Shown: positions 1 through 5,737 of the stretch, in pieces
Layout of the letters: every line of letters starts with the position of its first letter
Numbering within the stretch: the stretch's first letter is position 1
Assembly (NCBI GenBank): GCA_019236035.1
Contig: JAFAJU010000397.1
Coordinates: forward strand, 1 to 5,737
DNA: 5,737 nt
Direction: 5' to 3'
Source of the DNA: Verrucomicrobiota bacterium
GTDB lineage: Bacteria > Verrucomicrobiota > Verrucomicrobiia > Chthoniobacterales > JAFAMB01
The notes under the pieces: model-generated
What the model was told of the DNA's origin: nothing
The model's database searches: none
The model's input: the letters and a program-made list of their open reading frames with translations, nothing else
Translations under genes and position numbers: made by a program

Positions 1-39
1 GAGATGTTAGATACTGCGAAACAGGTAGAGTCAATTTAA
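1..39 (+). CDS. Possible C-terminal end of an upstream gene (partial)
   Basis: Frame 1 from the window edge is open and reads EMLDTAKQVESI followed by TAA at 37-39, 17 bp before the gnd start. This would suit the tail of a co-oriented upstream gene in the same operon as gnd. Twelve codons are far too few to recognise a family, and an open frame this short can occur by chance, so the product is unknown. If real, the close spacing argues that gnd is not the first gene of its transcript and that no gnd promoter need lie in this window. Confidence 0.3.
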   Translation, partial: EMLDTAKQVESI

Positions 40-44
40 CCTTC

Positions 45-49
45 AGGTG
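45..49 (+). promoter_or_regulatory. Ribosome binding site of gnd
   Basis: AGGTG lies 7 nt before the ATG at 57, a normal Shine-Dalgarno distance. It supports that ATG as the gnd start. The frame stays open upstream to the window edge, but no better start is seen there. Confidence 0.55.
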
Positions 50-56
50 CCAACTC

Positions 57-1469
57 ATGAATCCATCAGATATCGGACTAATCGGCCTCGCTGTCATGGG
101 CGAAAATCTCGTGCTCAACATGGAGAGCAAAGGCTTCTCAGTTTCGGTTTTTAATCGCACAACGGAGGTAACCCAGAAATTCGCGGCGAACCGCGCGTCC
201 GGAAAACGGATATTGCCAACGCTATCCATCGAAGAGTTCGTTTCAAGCCTGGCGAAGCCGCGGAAGATTATGATTATGGTTAAGGCCGGCGCGGCGGTTG
301 ATGCGGTAATCGACCAATTGTTGCCGCATGTGGAGCGTGGCGACGTCATCATTGATGGTGGTAATTCGTTGTACAGCGACACTCAGCGTCGCGAAGCGGC
401 CTTGTCAGCTCAAGGCCTCAACTATTTGGGAATTGGGGTTTCGGGTGGCGAAGAAGGAGCCCTCAAGGGTCCCTCGCTGATGCCCGGCGGCACAAAGGAG
501 GCTTGGCAAATTGTGGCGCCGATCTATCGAAAGATCGCTGCCCAGGTGGATGGGGAGCCTTGCTGCCGGTACATGGGCCGAGGAGGGGCCGGGCATTACG
601 TCAAAATGGTGCATAACGTCATCGAGTACGGTGATATGCAGCTGATCTGCGAAGCCTATGCCATCCTGCGAGATGTGCTTGGTCTGAATACGGACGAGTT
701 ACACGACGTCTTCGATACCTGGAACCGGGGCGATCTGGACAGTTTCCTGATCGAAATCACGGCAAACATCTTCCGGAAAAAGGACCCCGAAACGGACAAG
801 CCGCTGGTCGACCTTATTCTCGACAAAGCCGGTCAAAAAGGCACAGGTAAGTGGACATTGGAGTCTGCCATTGAACAAGGAGTGGTGGTATCGACTATTA
901 ACGCGGCTGTTGAAGCTCGCGTTCTTTCGTCCATGAAGGAGCAGCGCGTCCGGGCATCAAAACAGCTCCCGGCTCCGAATCCCTATCGGTTTGACGGGGA
1001 TCGGCAGAAACTGGTCGATGCAGTTCGTGACGCGCTGTACGCTTCGAAGATTATCTCTTACGCACAGGGGTTCACCCTGTTTGCGGCCGCGAGCAAACAC
1101 TTCAATTGGGATCTGAACTTCGGCGACATCGCTACCATTTGGCGCGGCGGTTGCATTATCCGTGCGAAATTTCTGAACCGGATCAAAGAAGCATTTGATC
1201 GGAGCCCGCAGCTCGAGAATCTGATGCTCGATCCTTTTTTTAGTTCAATCCTCGAGGGGAGCCAGGCGAACTGGCGATTTGCGTTAGCGCTCGCAACCCA
1301 GGCGGGCGTGGCCGTCCCTGCATTCGGCGCGTCTCTGGCTTATTTTGACAGCTACCGCCAGGAGCGCTTACCGGCGAACCTGCTCCAGGCGCAACGCGAC
1401 TATTTCGGCGCCCACACCTACGAACGAATCGACAAGCCAGGAGTCTTCCACACAGAGTGGCTGCAGTAG
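57..1469 (+). CDS. gnd: 6-phosphogluconate dehydrogenase, decarboxylating (NADP+)
   Basis: Cytosolic enzyme of the oxidative pentose phosphate pathway. It oxidatively decarboxylates 6-phosphogluconate to ribulose 5-phosphate and CO2, producing NADPH. The 470 residues match the long, homodimeric class and align with almost no offset to the well-studied sheep enzyme. The N-terminal Rossmann fold begins with GLIGLAVMGENL (residues 7-18). NRTTE (33-37) is the usual NADP 2'-phosphate site, so NADP+ is the expected cofactor. Catalytic Lys183, His186, Asn187 and Glu190 are present. The family signature ILDKAGQKGTGKW spans 254-266. The C-terminal tail has RDYFGAHTYER (447-457), which reaches into the partner's active site. 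One oddity is Val188, where the family normally has Gly (VHNGIEYGDMQ). The start is supported by AGGTG 7 nt upstream. The gene is followed by a heptamer palindrome and then folD in the same direction. Confidence 0.97.
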   Translation: MNPSDIGLIGLAVMGENLVLNMESKGFSVSVFNRTTEVTQKFAANRASGKRILPTLSIEEFVSSLAKPRKIMIMVKAGAAVDAVIDQLLPHVERGDVIIDGGNSLYSDTQRREAALSAQGLNYLGIGVSGGEEGALKGPSLMPGGTKEAWQIVAPIYRKIAAQVDGEPCCRYMGRGGAGHYVKMVHNVIEYGDMQLICEAYAILRDVLGLNTDELHDVFDTWNRGDLDSFLIEITANIFRKKDPETDKPLVDLILDKAGQKGTGKWTLESAIEQGVVVSTINAAVEARVLSSMKEQRVRASKQLPAPNPYRFDGDRQKLVDAVRDALYASKIISYAQGFTLFAAASKHFNWDLNFGDIATIWRGGCIIRAKFLNRIKEAFDRSPQLENLMLDPFFSSILEGSQANWRFALALATQAGVAVPAFGASLAYFDSYRQERLPANLLQAQRDYFGAHTYERIDKPGVFHTEWLQ

Positions 1470-1480
1470 AGAGCGTCAGG

Positions 1481-1550
1481 TTTTGCGTTTTGGGTTTTGC
1501 GTTTTGCGTACCCGGCGCTCGACTCAAAACGCAAAACCCAAAACTCAAAA
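1481..1550. repeat. Heptamer-built inverted repeat between gnd and folD
   Basis: The left arm 1481-1509 pairs with 1522-1550: 29 positions with two mismatches (1486/1545 and 1507/1524), enclosing a 12-nt GC-rich loop (1510-1521). Each arm is a tandem of a 7-nt unit TTTTGNG, where N is C, G or A: TTTTGCG, TTTTGGG, TTTTGCG, TTTTGCG on the left, and five such units on the opposite strand on the right, counting one more at 1551-1557 outside the stem. No T-run follows the stem on the plus strand, so it is not a classical intrinsic terminator. It could still affect read-through or mRNA stability between gnd and folD. It resembles a dispersed intergenic palindromic repeat. The copy number in the genome cannot be seen here. 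Confidence 0.85.
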
Positions 1551-1560
1551 CGCAAAACTC

Positions 1561-2448
1561 ATGAACTTGATCGACGGCAAAGCGGTTGCGGAGCGGATCA
1601 ACGAGGAAACTCGTCAAAAGGTCGAGCGCTTAACTCAGCACGGGATCACGCCCGGTTTGGCGGTTGTGCTCGTGGGCGATGATCCTGCGTCGATGGCTTA
1701 CGTCCGGAACAAAGACAGGACTTCGCAACAGCTCGGATTCTTTTCCCGCAAGATCGAGCTCCCGAAAGAGACGTCGCAATTCGATCTGTTGGAGATCGTC
1801 CGCGGATTGAATTCAGATGCGAGGATTCACGGTATTCTGGTGCAGTCCCCTCCTCCCCCACACATTGACGAAAAAGAGATTGTGTTCGCGATTGATCCCG
1901 CGAAAGACGTCGACGGTCTCCACCCGGTGAATGTCGGGAAGTTGGCGATGGGTGATCCGACTGCGCTCGTTTCGTGTACGCCCCTGGGTTGCCAACGTCT
2001 CCTGGTCGAAAATGGCATCGAGACGTCGGGTGCACACGTTGTGATCGTCGGGCGCAGCATGCTGGTCGGAAAACCACTCGGTCTCCTCCTCCTGCGGAAG
2101 GGAAAAGGAGGGGATGCCACCGTCACACTAGCTCACTCCCGAAGTCGAAACCTGGCGGACATTACTCGAGCCGCTGACATTCTGGTGGCGGCGATCGGCA
2201 AGGCGGAATTTGTGCGCGCTGAACACGTGAAGGAAGGGGTGGTCGTCATCGATGTCGGAATCAATCGCGTGGAAGATCCCTTAAAGCCGAAGGGATATCG
2301 GATCGTCGGAGACGTAGCCTTTGAGGAGGTCGCTCCAAAGGCGAAGGCCATCTCGCCGGTGCCCGGCGGTGTCGGGCCGATGACGGTCGCTATGCTGATG
2401 GCCAACACAGTAACCGCCTGCCAAATTCAGACAGGATATTTTGTGTAA
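1561..2448 (+). CDS. folD: Bifunctional methylene-THF dehydrogenase / methenyl-THF cyclohydrolase
   Basis: Cytosolic one-carbon enzyme interconverting 5,10-methylene-, 5,10-methenyl- and 10-formyl-tetrahydrofolate with NADP+. It feeds purine and formyl-methionine synthesis. The 295 residues fit the family (about 280-300). The N-terminal catalytic domain has PASMAYVRNK (42-51) with Tyr47 and catalytic Lys51. Gln95 lies in VQSPPPP, and DVDGLHP spans 116-122. The Rossmann domain has VGRSMLVGKP (163-172), whose Arg165/Ser166 suit NADP. PVPGGVGPMT (266-275) is the C-terminal signature. Oddities are VQSPPPP instead of the usual VQLPLP, and Arg53 where many members have a second Lys (KxK). A short KGKGGD segment (180-185) precedes the ATVTLAHS strand, as in several non-enterobacterial FolDs. 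I chose ATG 1561 because the protein then starts at the family N-terminus (MNLIDGKAVA). The frame is open further upstream only because it reads through the repeat and the out-of-frame gnd end. No Shine-Dalgarno is visible. lysA follows after 2 bp. Confidence 0.95.
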   Translation: MNLIDGKAVAERINEETRQKVERLTQHGITPGLAVVLVGDDPASMAYVRNKDRTSQQLGFFSRKIELPKETSQFDLLEIVRGLNSDARIHGILVQSPPPPHIDEKEIVFAIDPAKDVDGLHPVNVGKLAMGDPTALVSCTPLGCQRLLVENGIETSGAHVVIVGRSMLVGKPLGLLLLRKGKGGDATVTLAHSRSRNLADITRAADILVAAIGKAEFVRAEHVKEGVVVIDVGINRVEDPLKPKGYRIVGDVAFEEVAPKAKAISPVPGGVGPMTVAMLMANTVTACQIQTGYFV

Positions 2449-2450
2449 CC

Positions 2451-3743
2451 ATGCACTCGTTTCACTATCAGCGGGGCAAGCTGACCTGCGAATCCTATCC
2501 CCTCGACAAAGCTGCTGAGCGGTATGGAACGCCCCTTTACGTCTACAGTTCCCAGACGATTGTAGACCATTACAAGCGGCTCGACCAGGCGTTGCACGAG
2601 CTGCATCATGAGATCTGTTACGCAGTCAAGGCCAACTCCAACCTGGCCGTCATTCGTCTGCTGGCAGAGCAGGGTGCCGGCTTTGACATTGTTTCTGGCG
2701 GCGAGCTTTATCGCACCATCAAGGCTGGGGGAAACCCGGCAAAGTGCACTTTCGCCGGTGTCGGCAAAAGCCGGGAGGAGATCGAATACGCCTTACGATG
2801 CGAGGTGCTCAGTTTCAATGTCGAATCGGAACAGGAATTGAGCGCCATTAACGAGATCGCCAAATCGTTGAATAAGCGCGCGCCGATTGCCATCCGCGTC
2901 AATCCGGACGTCTCGGCAAATACCCATAAATACATCAGTACGGGCAAAACGGAGAACAAATTCGGGATTGCTATCGATCGCGTACCGGAAGTCTACCAGC
3001 GTGCGAGAACCTTCACGAACATCAAGATTCGAGGCGTACAAATGCACATCGGGTCGCAGATAACCGAAAGCAGACCCTTCGTTCAGGCCATCGAAAAGAT
3101 GCTGCCACTGGTTCATAAATTGAAATCCGATTCCGGTATCGAGTTTTTCAGCATCGGCGGAGGAATTGGTATCGTCTACCGCGGCTCGTTGGAGAGTGGA
3201 GACGAGGTCTGGTGGAAGCAGGACGAACCCAAACATGCATTAACGATCCAGGAATATGCCAGCGCGACTGTCCCGTTGCTGAAGGGTCTCCAGATACGCG
3301 TATTGCTGGAGCCAGGAAGGTTTCTCGTCGGCAACGCAGGAGTCCTGTTAAGCCGCGTTCTTTACGTTAAAAGAACGCCGGCCAAAACTTTCGTAATCGT
3401 GGACGCTGGCATGAATGACCTGATCCGTCCCGCCCTATATCAAGGTTATCACGAAATTGTACCTGTCCGGGAATCCAAGGACCGACCTTTGACAAAAGTC
3501 GACGTAGTCGGTCCGGTTTGTGAAAGCGGCGATTTCTTCGCGCTTGATCGCGAGCTGACCGAAGTCGAGCCCGGCGAAGTTCTGGCCCTCATGAGCGCCG
3601 GCGCCTACGGATTCACTATGGCGTCGAACTACAACTCCAGACCACTTCCAGCTGAGTTACTGATTTCCGGTACGGAGGCGAAGATTGTCCGGCGCAGACA
3701 GAGTTACGCCGACTTGATCAGCATGGAACTTACAGACGGGTAG
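2451..3743 (+). CDS. lysA: Diaminopimelate decarboxylase
   Basis: PLP enzyme of the alanine-racemase fold (group IV decarboxylases). It converts meso-diaminopimelate to L-lysine and CO2, the last step of lysine synthesis. Length 430 is typical. The barrel domain carries the PLP lysine in YAVKAN (Lys60), HIGSQI (199-204), the PLP-phosphate glycine loop SIGGGIG (234-240) and EPGR (287-290). The C-terminal domain carries GPVCESGD (354-361), with Cys357 donated across the dimer, and GAYGFTMASNYNSRP (384-398) with Tyr386. Cys357 in a CESGD motif favours this over arginine/ornithine or carboxynorspermidine decarboxylases. A roughly 15-residue insert with two adjacent tryptophans (about 244-260, around DEVWWKQ) follows the glycine loop and is longer than in E. 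coli. The ATG lies 2 bp after the folD stop. The only purine-rich match, AGGA at 2433-2436, is 14 nt away, rather far, so translation is probably coupled to folD. It converges with metH. Confidence 0.96.
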   Translation: MHSFHYQRGKLTCESYPLDKAAERYGTPLYVYSSQTIVDHYKRLDQALHELHHEICYAVKANSNLAVIRLLAEQGAGFDIVSGGELYRTIKAGGNPAKCTFAGVGKSREEIEYALRCEVLSFNVESEQELSAINEIAKSLNKRAPIAIRVNPDVSANTHKYISTGKTENKFGIAIDRVPEVYQRARTFTNIKIRGVQMHIGSQITESRPFVQAIEKMLPLVHKLKSDSGIEFFSIGGGIGIVYRGSLESGDEVWWKQDEPKHALTIQEYASATVPLLKGLQIRVLLEPGRFLVGNAGVLLSRVLYVKRTPAKTFVIVDAGMNDLIRPALYQGYHEIVPVRESKDRPLTKVDVVGPVCESGDFFALDRELTEVEPGEVLALMSAGAYGFTMASNYNSRPLPAELLISGTEAKIVRRRQSYADLISMELTDG

Positions 3744-3760
3744 GTCACGAAGAAGGGGTA

Positions 3761-3881
3761 AGGACACAGAGGGGGTTTTACCACAGAGACACAGAGCTCA
3801 CAGAGACGGAACCAAACCTAAGTCGTTCCTAGCTCCGTGTTCTCTGTGCCTCTGTGGTAAATTTTTCCTCCTCTGTGTCCT
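3761..3881. repeat. CACAGAG-type inverted repeat at the lysA/metH junction
   Basis: This large imperfect palindrome has two clear stems. The outer stem 3761-3772 pairs perfectly with 3870-3881 (12 bp). The inner stem 3777-3796 pairs with 3842-3861 (20 bp, one mismatch). Weaker pairing continues inward. The left arm holds four CACAGAG units (3765-3771, 3782-3788, 3790-3796, 3799-3805). The right arm holds three exact complements (3842-3848, 3850-3856, 3871-3877) and one with a single change (CTCCGTG, 3833-3839). The left arm is intergenic. The right arm lies inside the metH reading frame. I recall similar tracts (ACCACAGAGACACAGAG) as dispersed repeats in soil bacterial genomes, but copy number cannot be judged here. 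Confidence 0.85.
3777..3866 (+). terminator. Possible terminator for the folD-lysA transcript
   Basis: Read on the plus strand, the 20-bp inner stem of the junction palindrome (3777-3796 with 3842-3861) is followed at once by five T residues (3862-3866), as in an intrinsic terminator. The loop is unusually large (about 45 nt) and the base of the stem is A/T-rich, so efficiency is uncertain. In the metH direction the stem is followed by A and C residues instead of a T-run, so the same structure is a poorer terminator for metH. Confidence 0.35.
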
Positions 3882-5737
3882 CCTTCTGCTCCGCGCCCTG
3901 TCCCGGTTCGTAGTTCAGATACGGCCCGAGCCAGCGTTCGATTTCTTCGAGCGGCAACCGCTTCCGCTGCTGATAGTCCAGCACCTGATCGCGGGCAATC
4001 TTTCCAACGCCAAAATATTTTGCATCCGGATGAGCGAAATAGAGTCCACTGACCGACGCGCCAGGCCACATGGCGAAGCTCTCGGTCAGCCGGATCCCGG
4101 CGTTCTTCTCAGCCGCCAGCAGATCGAATAGAATCCGTTTTTCCGTGTGGTCCGGACAGGCAGGGTATCCTGCGGCCGGCCGGATGCCTCGATAAGCTTC
4201 GCGAATGAGTTCTTCTTTCGAGAGATGCTCCTGTTTCCCATACCCCCACTCGGCGCGCACACGCTCATGAAGAAATTCTGCGAACGCTTCGGCAAGTCGA
4301 TCAGCAAGCGCCTTCGCCATGATAGCATTGTAATCGTCATGGTCGGCCTCGAACTGTTTCGCCAGCTCGTCCGCACCATGACCGCCGGTTACGGCAAAAG
4401 CTCCCAAATAATCGGACCGCCCCGAATCCCGCGGAGCGATATAGTCGGCAAGCGAGTGGTTATGCTGCTTGGCCGGCTTGTCCATCTGCTGACGTAACAT
4501 GTGAAAAGTCGCCAGCACCTCGGTGCGCGCCTCATCACTGTACAATTCAATATCGTCTCCGACGCTGTTCGCCGGCCAGAATCCGTAGACTCCCCTCGCC
4601 GTGATCAGCTTCCCGTTCACGATGTCCTGCAGCAGCTTTTGTGCGTCCTCGAAAAGTTGTCGAGCCTGTTCCCCCACGTCTGGGTCATTAAAAATATTCG
4701 GGAACCGTCCTCTCAATTCCCAGGTGTGGAAAAATGGCGACCAATCAATGTACGGGACCAATTCATCGAGCGCCTGGTTTGAGATCGTCCGGCGGCCGAT
4801 GAATTCCGGCACGTCGATCCGGGCGGCTGTCCAATCAATCGGGGTCCTGCGTTCCCGAGCTTGTTCTATTGAGATTAGTTTCTTTTCCGCACTTCGGTTT
4901 GCGTAATCTTCACGCAAACGCTGCTGATCGCCGAGATTCTTTCCGACAAAGCTCGATTTGAGTTCGTCGCTAATCAGCGCGCTGACCACTCCGGCCGCGC
5001 GAGAGGCATCAAGCACATGAACTGTGGGCCCGTGGTAGTTCGGCGCTATCTTCACCGCTGTATGCGCCCGGCTCGTTGTCGCACCTCCGATCAGTAACGG
5101 CAGATCAAATTCGAGCCGCTCCATTTCTCGGGCGACGTGGACCATTTCATCGAGCGATGGAGTAATGAGCCCGCTGAGTCCGATTATATCGACTGCCTCA
5201 CTCCTGGCCGCCTGCAGAATCTTTTCTGCAGGGACCATCACGCCAAGATCGATGACTTCGAAATTATTACAGCCAAGCACAACCGAAACGATATTTTTCC
5301 CGATGTCGTGCACGTCACCTTTTACGGTGGCCATCAGCACTTTGGCTTGCGCCCGCCCGTTTGGCCGGCTCGCCCGTTCCGCTTCCATAAACGGAGTCAG
5401 GTACGCCACCGATTTTTTCATCACGCGCGCACTCTTGACGACCTGGGGCAAAAACATCTTTCCTGCACCAAACAAATCCCCGACCACACTCATTCCGGAC
5501 ATGAGAGGACCTTCGATTACCGCAATGGGCTGACCGTATTTCTGCCGCGCTTCCTCAGTGTCTTGCTCGATGTATTCGACGATCCCCTTGATGAGCGCAT
5601 GCGACAGTCGTTCCTCGACCGAAGCGGCTCTCCAGGCCTCGTCTTTAATTTGAACTTTTTCCGAGGATTTTACCGTCTCCGCAAAAGCCACAAGCCGTTC
5701 CGTTGCGTCTGGACGGCGATTCAGAAGCACGTCTTCC
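3829..5737 (-). CDS. metH: Cobalamin-dependent methionine synthase, C-terminal part (5' end outside the window)
   Basis: Cytosolic enzyme that transfers a methyl group from 5-methyltetrahydrofolate via cobalamin to homocysteine. The frame is open to the window edge. Counting from the codon at 5728-5730 as residue 1, 633 residues are visible, roughly the last half of a protein of about 1,200. The homocysteine and folate domains must lie beyond the window. The visible part starts in the helical cap domain, where DLFGAGKMFLP (85-95) includes Phe87 and Leu94, the equivalents of E. coli F708 and L715. Next is the B12 domain with DVHDIG (139-144). His141 is the lower cobalt ligand, with Asp139 and Ser192 completing the E. 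coli D757-H759-S810 triad. The AdoMet-dependent reactivation domain follows, with YIDWSPFF (327-334), RPAAGYPACPDH (517-528) and ESFAMWPGASVSG (550-562). The GTG at 5730 is not the start, because in-frame Glu-Asp codons precede it and the family continues there. The family end should fall near residue 607 (ERWLGPYLNY). The further 26 residues are unusual and partly repeat-encoded. Confidence 0.97.
   Translation of the reverse strand, partial: EDVLLNRRPDATERLVAFAETVKSSEKVQIKDEAWRAASVEERLSHALIKGIVEYIEQDTEEARQKYGQPIAVIEGPLMSGMSVVGDLFGAGKMFLPQVVKSARVMKKSVAYLTPFMEAERASRPNGRAQAKVLMATVKGDVHDIGKNIVSVVLGCNNFEVIDLGVMVPAEKILQAARSEAVDIIGLSGLITPSLDEMVHVAREMERLEFDLPLLIGGATTSRAHTAVKIAPNYHGPTVHVLDASRAAGVVSALISDELKSSFVGKNLGDQQRLREDYANRSAEKKLISIEQARERRTPIDWTAARIDVPEFIGRRTISNQALDELVPYIDWSPFFHTWELRGRFPNIFNDPDVGEQARQLFEDAQKLLQDIVNGKLITARGVYGFWPANSVGDDIELYSDEARTEVLATFHMLRQQMDKPAKQHNHSLADYIAPRDSGRSDYLGAFAVTGGHGADELAKQFEADHDDYNAIMAKALADRLAEAFAEFLHERVRAEWGYGKQEHLSKEELIREAYRGIRPAAGYPACPDHTEKRILFDLLAAEKNAGIRLTESFAMWPGASVSGLYFAHPDAKYFGVGKIARDQVLDYQQRKRLPLEEIERWLGPYLNYEPGQGAEQKEDTEEEKFTTEAQRTRS

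Noticed and set aside
1..56. Promoter or riboswitch ahead of gnd
   Set aside because: Only 56 bases are available, there is no convincing -10/-35 pair, and an upstream reading frame may end there. The metH 5' region, where a cobalamin or SAM riboswitch might be expected, is outside the window.
1345..1560. N-terminal extension of folD beginning at ATG 1345
   Set aside because: It would overlap the end of gnd in another frame and read through the heptamer repeat, giving a low-complexity peptide unlike any FolD N-terminus. The family start matches ATG 1561.
1481..1560. CRISPR-like repeat array
   Set aside because: The units are 7 nt and directly tandem with no spacers, and the tract is a palindrome. 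There are no cas genes nearby.
1240..1617. Minus-strand open frame over the gnd end and the repeat
   Set aside because: It is antisense to gnd and folD. Its repetitive FCVLSFGFCVLS segment is just the translated heptamer repeat, and it has no recognisable domain.
3761..3881. Terminal inverted repeats of an insertion sequence or MITE remnant
   Set aside because: There is no transposase and no clear target-site duplication at the ends. The internal sequence is only a loop of a few dozen bases. A small palindromic repeat describes it better, though a non-autonomous element cannot be excluded.
5165..5533. Plus-strand open frame within metH, with other antisense frames at 4147-4906
   Set aside because: They lie opposite the strongly conserved cobalamin and reactivation domains of metH and show no family features, so they are shadows of its codon bias.
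5728..5730. GTG as a genuine start of a short, split MetH
   Set aside because: The in-frame codons upstream (Glu-Asp) continue the family sequence before LLNRRPDATERL, so the gene simply runs off the window edge. Whether the full gene is intact cannot be seen.

Overview
The window carries four housekeeping metabolic genes from a bacterial chromosome of moderately high GC. I see no phage, plasmid, transposase, CRISPR, rRNA or tRNA signal. The proteins look like a free-living, DAP-pathway (Gram-negative-type) bacterium that uses cobalamin. My best guess is a soil or freshwater Verrucomicrobiota or a similar lineage. That guess rests on the two intergenic palindromes (TTTTGCG-type and CACAGAG-type), which I recall as frequent in such genomes, and on the general look of the proteins. 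The phylum is an inference, not something the sequence proves.

Layout: positions 1-39 may hold the last codons of an upstream plus-strand gene. gnd (6-phosphogluconate dehydrogenase) follows at 57-1469. A 91-bp gap is almost filled by a perfect-looking heptamer palindrome, and the ATG of folD (1561-2448) comes directly after it. lysA (2451-3743) starts 2 bp after the folD stop, so these two are probably one transcription unit. metH (methionine synthase) is convergent on the minus strand, 3829 to the window edge, and only its C-terminal part (cobalamin and reactivation domains) is present. The lysA/metH junction is a second large palindrome built of CACAGAG units. One arm of it is translated as the last 17 or so residues of MetH.

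Function: gnd makes NADPH and ribulose 5-phosphate. folD is an NADP-dependent one-carbon folate enzyme. metH consumes 5-methyltetrahydrofolate to make methionine. lysA turns meso-diaminopimelate into lysine. The neighbourhood is thematically linked by NADP(H), folate one-carbon and aspartate-family amino acids, but nothing shows that the genes form a dedicated pathway. I found no new biological system. The most interesting material is the two repeat elements and how they shape the start of folD and the end of metH.
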